Assembly: GCA_011391865.1 (NCBI GenBank)
Contig: JAABPV010000023.1
Location: 1-39,506 of the forward strand
Source: Desulfobulbaceae bacterium
Lineage (GTDB): Bacteria > Desulfobacterota > Desulfobulbia > Desulfobulbales > Desulfobulbaceae
Direction: 5' to 3'
Length of the DNA: 39,506 nucleotides
Below the pieces are notes generated by a model. That model searched no databases. It had not been told where the DNA came from and worked only from the letters and a program-made list of their open reading frames with translations. Positions 31,191-39,506 of the stretch are shown piece after piece (the first letter of the stretch is position 1; each line of letters starts with the position of its first letter). The position numbers and the translations under genes are program-made.

Positions 31191-31901
31191 TCAGTTCTCA
31201 AAAAAACGGTATTTGATGATGCAGTAGAGGGCGCGGAATCCATCCTTCATGCCGATCTTTTTGCCTTCGGCGTAGGTGCGTCCGCTGTAGGAAATACCGA
31301 CTTCATAAATCCGCCAATCGCCTTGAGAAATTTTTGCGGTGATCTCTGGCTCAAAACCGAAGCGGTTTTCTTTGATTTCGATTTGCTGCAATACCTCTCG
31401 GCGGAAGACTTTGTAACAAGTTTCCATGTCGGTCAAATTCAGGTTGGTGAACATGTTCGAGAGCAGCGTCAGAAAACGGTTGCCCATCATGTGCCAGAAA
31501 TACAGCACCCGATGCGCCTCTGAGCCGACAAATCGCGAGCCGTAAACCACATCCGCCTTGCCGTCGAAGATCGGCTGGAGCAGCTTGGGGTATTCCGCAG
31601 GATCGTATTCCAAATCAGCATCCTGAATCAGAATGATGTCGCCAGTCGCTTTGGCAATACCGGAACGCAGGGCCGCTCCCTTGCCTTGATTTTTTCCGTG
31701 AAAGACTTTAATGATATTGTCTGCTTGAAACTGACTCATCACCTGCTTTGTGCAGTCAGATGATGCATCATCCACAAGGATTATTTCCCTGTCAATAGGC
31801 AAATTAACCGCCTGAATGGCATCAACCACTCTTTTCAGAGTATGCTCTTCATTGTATGCAGGAATGACAACAGACAGCTTGGCGACATGGGTATTTTTCA
31901 T
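31191..31901 (-). CDS. Glycosyltransferase family 2, polyprenyl-phosphate sugar synthase (DPM1-like)
   Basis: 236 aa. GT-A motifs are [66 protein letters not shown] (DxD) and the DPM1-like [33 protein letters not shown]. This subfamily usually makes polyprenyl-phosphate-linked mannose or glucose donors for GT-C enzymes. The DUF2142-like protein at 6.5-8.5 kb would be a suitable user, though the link is only inferred. It lacks C-terminal membrane helices. It is first gene of the operon with dapF and dapA. Confidence 0.88.
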   Translation of the reverse strand: MKNTHVAKLSVVIPAYNEEHTLKRVVDAIQAVNLPIDREIILVDDASSDCTKQVMSQFQADNIIKVFHGKNQGKGAALRSGIAKATGDIILIQDADLEYDPAEYPKLLQPIFDGKADVVYGSRFVGSEAHRVLYFWHMMGNRFLTLLSNMFTNLNLTDMETCYKVFRREVLQQIEIKENRFGFEPEITAKISQGDWRIYEVGISYSGRTYAEGKKIGMKDGFRALYCIIKYRFFEN

Positions 31902-31922
31902 TTTTCAGAATATTTTTTATGC

Positions 31923-31947
31923 AAAAAAGCCGCCTGAAAGGCGGCTT
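31923..31947 (-). terminator. Terminator of the DUF882 gene
   Basis: A 9-bp stem (AAGCCGCCT / AGGCGGCTT) with a 3-nt loop is followed on the minus strand by a T-run (A-run at 31923-31928 on plus). It lies between the DUF882 gene and the GT2-dapF-dapA operon. Confidence 0.8.
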
Positions 31948-31971
31948 GCTCGCAGACCTGCTTTGGCGGGG

Positions 31972-32526
31972 CTACCAAACGCGGACTTTGCCAGTGTCGA
32001 TGTGGACAAAATCTGAAGAGGCGTAATAGCCCACGCCGCCTTGCTCCAAGGCCACTGCGCAGTCGCGCACCAGCCGGGTATTTTTGCCGGAGAGACGGAT
32101 GTCAAGTGCCTGGCCTTTCATGTGCAGGCTGCGCTTGGCCACGCCGCCGCTTTTGCCGCGCAGTCTCCGATTGGTTCCTGGCGAACGGTAGCCGGAAATA
32201 ATCTCGTAGGTGCTGCGGCAGCCGATTTCCTGCTGGATATGCCAAAGAATGTCGAGTATATCCGGGTCGATGGGATACACCTCGCTGGTGCGGAAATCCC
32301 GGAGATACCTGTTGATCTGGTGGAGGGCTTTCGGGTCGCACACCCCGTTGCGGGCGTAGGTGATTTCAAGGCATTCGCGGGTATGGGTGTGGTAAAAGGC
32401 CAAATTTCTGGAGCCTTTTTCTGCACGGGAACGGGATGAAGCCAAGACTGGGGCGGGAACGGCTTGCGCGAGGAGAATTCCAGCGGCAGCCTTGGCTCCG
32501 AGGGCAAGGAAAGAACGTCTGTCCAT
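31972..32526 (-). CDS. Tat-exported DUF882 (M15-like, MepK-type) murein peptidase
   Basis: 184 aa. A Tat signal (MDRRSFLALGAKAAAGILLAQAVPAPVLA) precedes a DUF882/peptidase M15-like domain: LAFYHTHTRECLEITYARNG, then SGYRSPGTNRRL, RSLHMKGQALDIRL (zinc His and Asp) and GGVGYYASSDFVHIDTGKVRVW (second His). Relatives such as E. coli MepK (YcbK) cleave peptidoglycan crosslinks. All expected metal ligands are present. It has its own terminator. The ribosome site is weak. Confidence 0.9.
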   Translation of the reverse strand: MDRRSFLALGAKAAAGILLAQAVPAPVLASSRSRAEKGSRNLAFYHTHTRECLEITYARNGVCDPKALHQINRYLRDFRTSEVYPIDPDILDILWHIQQEIGCRSTYEIISGYRSPGTNRRLRGKSGGVAKRSLHMKGQALDIRLSGKNTRLVRDCAVALEQGGVGYYASSDFVHIDTGKVRVW

Positions 32527-32940
32527 GATGGCTGTCTCTCATTGGCAGATCAGGACGCAGGCAAGGGAAGAACAGCATCCAGCAGGATGTGTTTGCTGCC
32601 GCGCCTTGATACATTTTTTTGAACGGTATAAAAAATGAAACAGAGCTGAACATGTTTCATTAAACAGAATATTGACCTCTCTGTCAATATCCCTCCGCAC
32701 AGAAAAAATGTCCGACAATGAAGGACTCCCCAATTTTATGCCGCTGCGAGCAAAGTTGAGAAAATGTGGCTGAAATGAAAAAAACAGGTTGTTCTGCGGC
32801 GAATTTCCGTGTATCTTAGTGTCTTCCATCTTCCGTTCGTTCGGTCATTGTATCCATCCCAATCCGCGCCTTGCCGCAGACCTCCCCGCAGGACTGCTTT
32901 TTTCCACTAATTGCATTCAGTTGAAACAGGAACACCTTTT
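32527..32940. other. Intergenic region upstream of the helicase
   Basis: A 414-bp divergent intergenic region. A candidate plus-strand promoter is TTGTTC (32789-32794), 17 bp, TATCTT (32812-32817), which would give a leader of about 120 nt before the helicase. Long leaders are common for DeaD/CsdA-type helicase genes. No gene is seen. Confidence 0.4.
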
Positions 32941-34746
32941 ATGAGCACATTCGCAGATCTTGGCATCAGCAGCGAAATCATCAGCGCGCTTACCGATCTC
33001 GGCTTCACCGAGCCTACTCCGATCCAGGAGCAGGCCATTCCTCTTATTTTGAAAAATCACGCGGACATTGTCAGCCTGGCCCAGACCGGCACCGGCAAGA
33101 CCGCCGCCTTCGGCCTGCCGCTGATCCAGCTCCTTGACCCGGCGAGCCGACGGACGCAGGGCTTGGTACTTTGTCCGACCAGAGAATTATGCATGCAGGT
33201 CTCACGGGACTTAGAATCTTTTGCCCGCCACATCAACGGGATCAACATTGTCGCTATTTACGGCGGCGCGAGCATTGAGCAGCAGAGCCGCGAGCTGCGG
33301 CGCGGGGCGCATATCATCGTCGCCACGCCCGGACGGCTACGCGACATGATCCGCCGCAATCTGGCCGACATCGCCGCTGTGCGCTTCGTTGTCCTTGACG
33401 AGGCCGACGAAATGCTGAACATGGGCTTCCAGGAGGAGCTGAACGGCATTCTGGCTGAGACCCCGAAGGAGAAGAACACACTGCTCTTCTCCGCCACCAT
33501 GTCCAGAGAAGTGGCTGAAATCGCCAGCAAGTACATGAGCAAGCCGGTGGAGATCACCGTCGGAACGCGCAACGCCGGCTCGGAGACCATCAGCCACGAA
33601 TACTACCTGATTCACCCCAGAGACCGCTTCGCCTCCCTGAAGCGGGTTTTGGATAGCTGCCCGGAGATTTACGCCATCATCTTCTGCCGCACCCGCATGG
33701 ACACCCAGGAAATTGCGGACAAGCTGATTCAGGACGGCTACAAGGCCGACGCGCTGCACGGCGACCTGACCCAGAGCCAGCGCGATCTGGTGATGAAAAA
33801 ATTCCACGGTCGCAATCTTCAGCTTTTAGTAGCCACTGATGTGGCCGCGCGCGGGCTGGATGTCAGCGATCTGACTCACGTCATCAACTACAGCCTGCCG
33901 GATGACACGGCCAACTACACCCACCGCAGCGGACGCACTGGCCGCGCCGGGCGGACTGGCATTTCAGTGGTGCTGGCGGATTCTCGCGAGCTGTACAAAA
34001 TCCGTCAGCTGGAAAGCAGGCTCAAGCGGCAGTTCCAGCCGCGACAGATTCCGAACGGACAGGAAATTTGCCAAAAGCAGTTAGTCAGTCTGATTGAGCG
34101 CATCAGTAGCACAGCCGTGGATCAGGAGCAGGTCGGGCCGTTGTATGCGGAAGTTGCCGGACAGTTGGAGCATCTGAGCCGGGAGGAGTTGGTCAAGAAG
34201 ATCATCGCCTTGGAGTTCGGCAGGTTTATGAATTATTACAAGAACGCGCCGGATCTCAATCCCAAGGCGGGCGAGCGGCGCGCTGCTCCTCCGCGCAACG
34301 ACGGCCCTGTCAAAACCTTTGGCGGCGGACGAGAGACGAGAAGACCGTTTGCAGCACGTGGCGGGTCAGAAGGCGGCAGAGAAGAGCGGCCCAAACGGTC
34401 GTTTCCGACAGCAGGCGAGCGGGGCGAGAGCAAAGATTTCGCCCAGTTCCACCTGAATGTGGGCCGCCGCAACGGCATTCTCCCGGAAAACCTGATCAGC
34501 ACGATCAACGAGGTGACGGGCTGTGGCCGGATCAAAGTCGGCAAGATCGAAATTCAGCGCAACACCGCCATGCTGGAGGGCGAAAGCCGTTATATCACCC
34601 AGATTGTCAACGCCTTTGAGCGGGCTGACTTCAACGGCAAGCCGGTGACGGTGCGGGTGGTGCAGGACGAACGGCCCGCCTATCGAGGCGACCGGGCGGC
34701 GGACAGCAGCAGAAAGTTCCGCCGGGAGCGCGAGCAGCACCGATAA
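32941..34746 (+). CDS. DEAD-box ATP-dependent RNA helicase, DeaD/CsdA type
   Basis: 601 aa from the ATG at 32941 (AGGA upstream). Helicase motifs are complete: Q motif (GFTEPTPIQEQAI), Walker A AQTGTGKT (47-54), DEAD (153-156), SAT (184-186), and in domain 2 ATDVAARGLDVSDLTHVINY and HRSGRTGRAGRTG. A Gly/Arg-rich linker (FGGGRETRRPFAARGGSEGGREERPKRSF) leads to a DbpA-type RNA-binding domain (FHLNVGRRNGILPENLISTINEVTG ... VTVRVVQDE). It unwinds structured RNA in ribosome assembly and cold adaptation. It ends in a terminator shared with the convergent MFS gene. Confidence 0.93.
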   Translation: MSTFADLGISSEIISALTDLGFTEPTPIQEQAIPLILKNHADIVSLAQTGTGKTAAFGLPLIQLLDPASRRTQGLVLCPTRELCMQVSRDLESFARHINGINIVAIYGGASIEQQSRELRRGAHIIVATPGRLRDMIRRNLADIAAVRFVVLDEADEMLNMGFQEELNGILAETPKEKNTLLFSATMSREVAEIASKYMSKPVEITVGTRNAGSETISHEYYLIHPRDRFASLKRVLDSCPEIYAIIFCRTRMDTQEIADKLIQDGYKADALHGDLTQSQRDLVMKKFHGRNLQLLVATDVAARGLDVSDLTHVINYSLPDDTANYTHRSGRTGRAGRTGISVVLADSRELYKIRQLESRLKRQFQPRQIPNGQEICQKQLVSLIERISSTAVDQEQVGPLYAEVAGQLEHLSREELVKKIIALEFGRFMNYYKNAPDLNPKAGERRAAPPRNDGPVKTFGGGRETRRPFAARGGSEGGREERPKRSFPTAGERGESKDFAQFHLNVGRRNGILPENLISTINEVTGCGRIKVGKIEIQRNTAMLEGESRYITQIVNAFERADFNGKPVTVRVVQDERPAYRGDRAADSSRKFRREREQHR

Positions 34747-34759
34747 GAGCAGCAGCGAG

Positions 34760-34789
34760 GGGGAGCTTTTCAGCTCCCCTTGTTTTTTT
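34760..34789 (+). terminator. Terminator between helicase and MFS genes
   Basis: An 8-bp stem (GGGGAGCT / AGCTCCCC) with a 4-nt loop is followed by TTGTTTTTTT on the plus strand. The stop codon of the convergent MFS gene lies inside it. Confidence 0.85.
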
Positions 34790-36047
34790 GCAGATGCCAG
34801 ATCCAGGCGAGGCCGGGCAGGATATAGAGCAGTGCCAGGCCGAAAACGATTCGTCGTGGGCTGATACCTGCGTCCATTGCCGCGCCGGTGAGCCAGATGG
34901 ATAAGCTCATCACCAAGGTGAGCATGGCCATTTCCGCTGAAAAAACTCGCCCCCGGAAGCGGTCTTCGACGCTGCGATGAATGAGGGTGGTGCTGAACAC
35001 CCACTGCACCGAGCCTGCGGCGTGGCCGCAGCAGACCCAGAGCGCGGCCCAGAGCATGTCCGGGGCTTGACTAAAAAAGAGGTAGGCACCGGCGGAAAGA
35101 AAAAACGCCACACCAACCGCCCGCCGCATGGCCGCTTCGCCTTCTCCGATCAGCCGCCAAGCGAGGATCGGGCCTATCGCCGCGCCCAAGCCGCGCATGG
35201 AGAACAATATCCCGCTTTTCCCGCCCTCGCCGCCTGCGCCGAAGACCTGCTCCCCAAACACCGCCAGCATCACCAGCACCCCACCTGCCAAGGCCCAACC
35301 GCTTTTGATCAGCAGTAGGGCGGCGATTTTTGGCTGCGATTGCAGATATAAAAAACCTTCGCGCAGATCATGCCAACCGGTGAGCCGTCCGACGGAGAAG
35401 GCTGCTGGTTCTGTTGCGCGTTCGCGGTGTGGCAGAAAGACCGCAGTCATGACCGCCGAAGAAAGGAGAAAGCTGAGACTGTCGGCAATTATTGCCGCTT
35501 GCCAGCCGAGATGGGCGGTGAGAAAGCCGCCCAAGGCCGCGCCGACCGCCAGCATCACCGACCACGACGCACCGGACAGCCCGTTGGCGATGCCCAGCTC
35601 CTCCTTGCTGCACAGATTCGGCAGCGATGCCTGCCGGGCCGGGTTGTAGAAGGTCCAGACCGCCTCCTGCGTGAAAGCGAGCAGATAAATGAACCAGACC
35701 TGCGATTTATCTTCCACAAGCAGATAGCCCAGCACCAGCCCGGCCCGGATCAAATCGCAGCTGATCAGAATGGCTTTACGGCTGTATCTGTCCGCAATCA
35801 CGCCAGCTACCGGGCCGAAGAGGGCCGGAGCCAGATGCTTGGCGATCAGAAACCAGCTCACCGCCTTGCCGGAGCCGGTGAGCTGACTGAGTAGGACAAA
35901 AATGGCGATGTAGTTGAACCAGTCGCCGATCTGGCTGATGCTGCCGGAGAGCCAATAACGGCGGTAGTTGGCGTTGTTCCGCAGCAGGCGGCAGTAGGAA
36001 GAAATATGCCCGGCTGCGTAAGGCACGTCCGTTTTTTTGCTCTGCAT
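34770..36047 (-). CDS. MFS transporter (MFS_3/enterobactin-exporter-like)
   Basis: 425 aa with 10-12 membrane helices. Family marks: NYRRYWLSGSISQIGDWFNYIAIFVLLSQLTGSG at the start, GPVAGVIADRYSRKAILISCDLIRAGLVLGYLL (motif A region), FTQEAVWTFYNPARQASLPNLCSKEELGIANGLSGASWSVMLAVGAALGG and RFRGRVFSAEMAM in the C-half. Members export drugs, siderophores or other small molecules; the substrate is not predictable. It lies 25 nt after the membrane protein gene at 36073-36864 and may be cotranscribed with it. The start has no clear ribosome site. Confidence 0.88.
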   Translation of the reverse strand: MQSKKTDVPYAAGHISSYCRLLRNNANYRRYWLSGSISQIGDWFNYIAIFVLLSQLTGSGKAVSWFLIAKHLAPALFGPVAGVIADRYSRKAILISCDLIRAGLVLGYLLVEDKSQVWFIYLLAFTQEAVWTFYNPARQASLPNLCSKEELGIANGLSGASWSVMLAVGAALGGFLTAHLGWQAAIIADSLSFLLSSAVMTAVFLPHRERATEPAAFSVGRLTGWHDLREGFLYLQSQPKIAALLLIKSGWALAGGVLVMLAVFGEQVFGAGGEGGKSGILFSMRGLGAAIGPILAWRLIGEGEAAMRRAVGVAFFLSAGAYLFFSQAPDMLWAALWVCCGHAAGSVQWVFSTTLIHRSVEDRFRGRVFSAEMAMLTLVMSLSIWLTGAAMDAGISPRRIVFGLALLYILPGLAWIWHLQKNKGS

Positions 36048-36072
36048 CAGGAGTGGGCAGCGGAGGAAGGCA

Positions 36073-36864
36073 TCATTTCACGCTGCTTTTATGCAACTCC
36101 GCGTTGGTGGCATCAATCAGCGCGGTGATGCTGCTGACGATCTTCTCGTAGGATTTCTTCCTGACTTCATCATCTTTCACATCTTCCGCGAGCCGCTGCG
36201 CCATGACGATATGATCGTTGATGACCGGCTGAGTGAAATAACGGTTGAGCTGCGTGAGCGACAACTTGTGGACATCAAGGAAGGTTGTGGTGATGTACGC
36301 GCTGATGCCGCCGCCAATGGCGGAAATGGCCGCGCCTGCCGCGACATGGTTGGCGGTTGGATCTGCGAGGATGAAACTGCCGCCCCAGAACATGAAGCCC
36401 ATGCCAGCGCACATGGAGAGGATGGCGAAAAGGAATGACAACGAGGCGCGAATTCTTGTCTCTTGCTGGTACTTTTCAATCTGCTTGCTATAGAGATTGA
36501 AAAGATTTCCTAAAATAATAGCTTTTTGATTATCCTCTATAATCTTGCTGATGTTTTCAGCTTTTTCCTTCAATCCATCATGAGATTCATACAATATTGA
36601 TATTGTCTTTTTGATTTCTTCTGGGGTTGTGCTATAGGCTTTATTTTCAGCTTCTTCTAATTTTTCGTTTGTCCTTCTATATGAACCAAGAGAAACAACA
36701 AATCCCAGTGATACAATAGCAACAAGAGTTCCGATAACAGATATTATATCTGCTATGCTAATATGTGATTTAGTTAAAATAAAAAATGAATTAGTTGAGA
36801 TGTACCCAATGCTAATTCCAGTAAAAAGAAATGTCGATATACTAAAGAGATTAAAGTTCTTCAT
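36073..36864 (-). CDS. Four-helix membrane protein resembling the TRADD-N-associated membrane domain
   Basis: 263 aa. Two N-terminal helices (ISTFLFTGISIGYISTNSFF; IISVIGTLVAIVSLGFVVSL) are followed by a long charged helical linker (NEKLEEAENKAY...SKIIEDNQKAIIL). A second helix pair comes in the context QETRIRASLSFLFAILSMCAGMGFMFWGG ... AAISAIGGGISAYITTTFLDVHKLSLTQLNRYF. This second part has the pattern of the TRADD-N-associated membrane domain of bacterial conflict systems (R-x-x-S-x-x-F, two helices, GG, then a helix). Such proteins are proposed to act with Death-like or TRADD-N sensors. No sensor gene is adjacent. The 5' half is markedly A+T-rich while the 3' half matches the genome, suggesting a mosaic gene. 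Confidence 0.6.
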   Translation of the reverse strand: MKNFNLFSISTFLFTGISIGYISTNSFFILTKSHISIADIISVIGTLVAIVSLGFVVSLGSYRRTNEKLEEAENKAYSTTPEEIKKTISILYESHDGLKEKAENISKIIEDNQKAIILGNLFNLYSKQIEKYQQETRIRASLSFLFAILSMCAGMGFMFWGGSFILADPTANHVAAGAAISAIGGGISAYITTTFLDVHKLSLTQLNRYFTQPVINDHIVMAQRLAEDVKDDEVRKKSYEKIVSSITALIDATNAELHKSSVK

Positions 36865-36874
36865 TCAGTTATTT

Positions 36875-36967
36875 TTATTGAAATTGATAGTCTTTAGCGC
36901 AAGAACGCTGCTTCTCAAAGAAGGCGACACCCTCTGTCCTTAGCTGGCTATCGGTTATGCTGTTCAT
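36875..36967 (-). pseudogene. Small ORF, probable antitoxin-like remnant
   Basis: 30 codons from an ATG with a strong GAGGGGG site: MNSITDSQLRTEGVAFFEKQ... The first 20 residues resemble the start of small proteins of the pattern 'M..MTD.QLR..GM.AL..KLG', which I recall as short toxin-antitoxin-like or hypothetical proteins. The remainder is lost. It may be a decayed gene. Confidence 0.35.
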
Positions 36968-37077
36968 ATCCCCCCTCTTTTTCCTGCGCTCCAAAACACG
37001 GTCACGTGTACGACTGTAAATCAGTTCCCTGCCGCAAGCAAGCGGAAAAGCGGCTGGCGCAGCCGCCATCGCCCCGC

Positions 37078-39102
37078 TCAGTCCTCCAAATTCACCCAGA
37101 CCGAAACCCGGTCGCGGCGGCCTTGGCTGTCAATCAGAGTGATGCGGGCAAGGCCCGGCCCTGGCGGCGGGCAGGAGATGATCTCGCCCTGCTGCTCCTT
37201 GGCCACTGGCTGGCCGTTGATTAGCCAGTGAAAAGGCGGGGTTCCGCCGTGCGCTTTGAGGACAAAAACAGGATTGTCACCCAGATTTAGACTACTGCCA
37301 TCGACCGGATAATAAATGCGGGGCTGGCTCTGCTCGACAGCCGAACGGCTGAAATATTGCAGATGCGGCGGCAGTTGATTGTGACTGAGCCGCTGAAAAC
37401 CAGCAGGCGGGCTGTCGACAGCCTCGACCTGCGCGGGCAGGGCGGCAAAGGCTTGCAGCAGCACCGGCACAGCCAGTTCAGCTCCGGTCGTCCGTTTGCC
37501 GTAGCCGCCGTCGGGCCGCCCGACCCAAACCCCGACCGTGTGCTGCCGGGTGTAGCCGATCGCCCACGCATCGCGGAAACCGTAGGATGTTCCGGTTTTA
37601 TAGCGAATTTTAGCTGAGGTTTGCAGTCCGGCGGCGGCAGGCAGGCTGCGCAGAATTTCATCTACCTGCCACGCCGCTGCCGGAGCCAGCAGGCGATTTT
37701 CCGGGCCGGGCGGCGCAGCAGGGTTGAAAGTGATGGGCCGGAATTCGCCCTGATCAGCCAAGGCGGCGTAAAGGGCGGTGAGGTCGCGCAGATTCGTCGC
37801 TGTGCCGCCCAGTGCCAAAGACAGCCCCGCTTCGCCCTGATTGCTGCCCATGAAAATGCCGACCGAGGCAAAGCGCGCCAGCAGCGTCTGCGGGCCGATG
37901 CGCTCCAGCACCTGCACCGCAGGCAGGTTGAGCGAACGCTGAAGTGCCTCGCGCACGGAAACCCAGCCATGATGCGTGCGGTCGAAATTGTCCGGGCCGT
38001 AGCTGCCGAAGCGGCCCGGTCGGTCGAGGATCAGAGTTTCCGGGTGAAGAATGCCTTGTTCAAAGGCAAGACCGTAAATAAAGGGTTTGAGGGCCGAGCC
38101 GGGCGAACGCCGCGCCTTAGTCAGATCAAGGCTGCTGATCCGCCAGCCGCCAGAGCCGACATGCGCCAGCACTTGGCGGCTCCGGTTGTCCACCGCAAGC
38201 AGGGCCAGCGTCTGCTTGCTCTCCCCGCCGAGACGCTGCTGGGCCTGCGCGGCGATGGCCTCCATTTTTTCCTGCACGGCCCGGTCTAACGAGCTGAGGA
38301 GCATTTCCTTTTCTGGCTGAAGAGCGCGGAGCTGGCGGCTGAACTGCGGCGCGAGAAAAGGCGCGGGCTGCCGTTTGGCAGGCACTGGCTGCGTCCGCGC
38401 CAAATTAGCTTGATCAGCACTGAGCAGGCCGTTTTCCGCCAGCCGGTCGAGCACCCGGTTTCTGGCTATTTCTGCCTGCTCCGGGCGGCGGTCAGGCCGC
38501 CTTCGTTCCGGCGACTGCGGCAGGCTGATCAGCAAGGCGGCCTCAGAAGGCGTGAGTCGGGCCGCGTCTTTCTGGAAATAAAAAAAGCAGGCTGCCTCAA
38601 TGCCTTCAATATTGCCGCCATACGGTGCTAAAGTCAGATAGGTTTCAAGAATTTCCTGCTTGCTCAGATGCCGCTCAAGGCGCAGAGCCTCGGCCATTTC
38701 GATCAGCTTGCTCACCACCGTGCGCGGGCGGGGATGCAGCAGGCGCACGGTCTGCATGGTGATGGTGGACGCGCCGGAAACCGCACGACCATGTCCGGCC
38801 AGCTGCATGACCGCCCGGCCCAGCGCGAGCGGATCCACGCCCCAATGCGACCAGAAGCGTTTGTCCTCGCAGGCTAAAAGCAGGCGGAGGAAATCTTGGT
38901 CAATGCGCTCCAGCCGGGCAGGTCGCCGCCAGTAGCCGCCTTGAGTCGTGAATAAATGCAAAAGGTTGCCGTCTCGATCCAGCACTTGCGCCGAGCACGG
39001 AACAGGGAGCTGGCGCAGCGACGGCGGCAGGGCGAGATATAAAAGAAAAAGGCCGCCGCTCAGGAGAGCGGCGGCAAGCGTGGCAACACGGTATTTTTTC
39101 AT
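37078..39102 (-). CDS. pbpC: Penicillin-binding protein 1C (bifunctional)
   Basis: 674 aa; E. coli PbpC is about 770. An N-terminal anchor helix (VATLAAALLSGGLFLLYLAL) is followed by the GT51 glycosyltransferase domain with ACEDKRFWSHWGVD (catalytic E79), STITMQTVRLL and KQEILETYLTLAPYGGNIEGIEAA. The transpeptidase domain has SxxK in SPGSALK (S336, K339), SLN (390-392) and KTGT (502-505). A PBP1C C-terminal beta domain (IYYPVDGSSLNLGDNPVFVLKAHGG...WLINGQPV) completes it. It polymerises and crosslinks peptidoglycan in the periplasm. The alpha-2-macroglobulin gene that usually accompanies pbpC is not seen; a TPR gene overlaps its start by 4 nt instead. Confidence 0.93.
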   Translation of the reverse strand: MKKYRVATLAAALLSGGLFLLYLALPPSLRQLPVPCSAQVLDRDGNLLHLFTTQGGYWRRPARLERIDQDFLRLLLACEDKRFWSHWGVDPLALGRAVMQLAGHGRAVSGASTITMQTVRLLHPRPRTVVSKLIEMAEALRLERHLSKQEILETYLTLAPYGGNIEGIEAACFFYFQKDAARLTPSEAALLISLPQSPERRRPDRRPEQAEIARNRVLDRLAENGLLSADQANLARTQPVPAKRQPAPFLAPQFSRQLRALQPEKEMLLSSLDRAVQEKMEAIAAQAQQRLGGESKQTLALLAVDNRSRQVLAHVGSGGWRISSLDLTKARRSPGSALKPFIYGLAFEQGILHPETLILDRPGRFGSYGPDNFDRTHHGWVSVREALQRSLNLPAVQVLERIGPQTLLARFASVGIFMGSNQGEAGLSLALGGTATNLRDLTALYAALADQGEFRPITFNPAAPPGPENRLLAPAAAWQVDEILRSLPAAAGLQTSAKIRYKTGTSYGFRDAWAIGYTRQHTVGVWVGRPDGGYGKRTTGAELAVPVLLQAFAALPAQVEAVDSPPAGFQRLSHNQLPPHLQYFSRSAVEQSQPRIYYPVDGSSLNLGDNPVFVLKAHGGTPPFHWLINGQPVAKEQQGEIISCPPPGPGLARITLIDSQGRRDRVSVWVNLED

Positions 39103-39437
39103 CCTTTCGGGGCGTTGCCGCTTCCCTTGCTTTTTTTCTTCGCGCTTGCCTGTTTCTTCTTAGCCCAGCTATAACGAACAGGATCAATTTTAAGCAGATA
39201 CTCTCCCATTTCATCCTGACGGGACTTTTCCGCTCGCATGAAAATGCTTCGCAGCTCATCGTCCATTGCTCTTTCGCTGTAGCCTCGCTCTATCGCTTTA
39301 TCATACCAAGAGCGGCCTAAATCATAATTGCGGATTTCCATATTCACTGCGCCCAGCAACGTGCAGGGACGGAAATCCTTTGGAGTCAGCAAATGCGCTT
39401 GTTCGCCTAAATTGAGAGCTTTTTTCCAGTCGTGGAT
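39099..39437 (-). pseudogene. TPR-type protein, 5' end cut by an IS-like end
   Basis: The remaining 112 codons begin HDWKKALNLGEQAHLLTPKDFRPCTLLGAVNMEIRNYDLGRSWYDKAIERGY (about two tetratricopeptide-like units) and end in a basic tail (AKKKQASAKKKSKGSGNAPKG). Translation upstream stops at 39438-39440, exactly where the IS-like sequence begins, so the N-terminus has been removed. The stop overlaps the pbpC start (ATG within 39099-39102), so it was cotranslated with pbpC. A TTG at 39392 is a poor start candidate. Confidence 0.7.
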
Positions 39438-39506
39438 TCAAGTTGTAAGTGCAACTTTTGCTGAGTTGAGAAAAGAGTGAGTTATGGTAACATGATGGCT
39501 CAATTC
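39438..39506 (+). mobile_element. Left end of an insertion sequence, probably IS30-like (truncated by window end)
   Basis: The segment begins TCAAGTTGTAAGTGCAACTT, which contains AGTTGTAAGTGCAACTT (a near-palindromic end). A promoter-like TTGAGA...TAACAT and a reading frame start ATGGCTCAATTC at the edge follow. The end sequence resembles terminal repeats I associate with IS30-family elements; the transposase itself is outside the window. Confidence 0.5.

Overview
The window looks like a Gram-negative chromosome, most likely a member of the Desulfobacterota (Desulfobulbales, perhaps a cable-bacterium relative). This is an inference from gene style only: a FISUMP/C-type-lectin surface protein, a CFI-box C-terminus, MmeI-type restriction, abundant IS and REP-like debris, and a mid-50s to 60% G+C background broken by A+T-rich patches. 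No rRNA or marker gene settles the taxonomy. Housekeeping genes (yejE, ilvC, glcD-like, dapA, dapF, a DEAD-box helicase, pbpC, two tRNAs) alternate with accessory blocks full of broken genes.

Layout. 1-1.6 kb: a degraded lectin-like surface protein. 1.65-4.7 kb: yejE, a PilZ protein, a NERD/zinc-ribbon protein and a membrane-anchored protein of unknown function. 4.7-10.3 kb: a five-gene minus-strand operon (small protein, acyltransferase 3, DUF2142-like membrane protein, secreted repeat protein, SGNH hydrolase with CFI-box tail), probably for acyl modification of a surface glycan. 10.5-12.8 kb: tRNA-Lys and tRNA-Glu with a clear promoter and terminator, then two glycosyltransferases. 12.9-14.4 kb: ilvC.

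14.3-20.7 kb is the most unusual part. A 49-bp copy of the ilvC 3' end recurs at 18.16 kb. Between the copies lie a hypothetical gene, a UPF0175/DUF3368-type toxin-antitoxin pair, a DUF4469-type HU-like protein and a secreted lamin-tail-like protein. The last two sit in matching brackets (related promoter, a shared upstream block, and a related C-terminal coding tail), and a third tail lies beside the glcD-like gene. A four-unit 23-bp palindromic array lies just upstream of the DUF4469 promoter, and a roughly 12-unit 21-bp dyad array lies in the leader of a small 122-aa protein gene.

20.7-28.7 kb: a complete MmeI-like type IIL restriction-modification enzyme, a truncated IS110 transposase, a RecB fragment, an A+T-rich Wzx-like flippase, and a PAS protein/FAD oxidoreductase pair flanked by two inverted copies of a ~110-bp MITE, one abutting a Uma2 remnant. 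28.7-32.5 kb: a DUF4145 protein, a GT2-dapF-dapA operon and a Tat-exported DUF882 peptidase. 32.9-39.5 kb: a DEAD-box helicase, an MFS transporter, a TRADD-N-associated-type membrane protein, pbpC and a TPR gene cut by what looks like an IS end at the window edge.

Functionally, the envelope dominates: glycan assembly and acylation, peptidoglycan precursor synthesis (dapA/dapF), polymerisation (pbpC) and hydrolysis (DUF882), flippase and transporters. Defence or conflict genes (MmeI-like, toxin-antitoxin, DUF4145, NERD, TRADD-N-type membrane protein, RecB and Uma2 fragments) are scattered between them.
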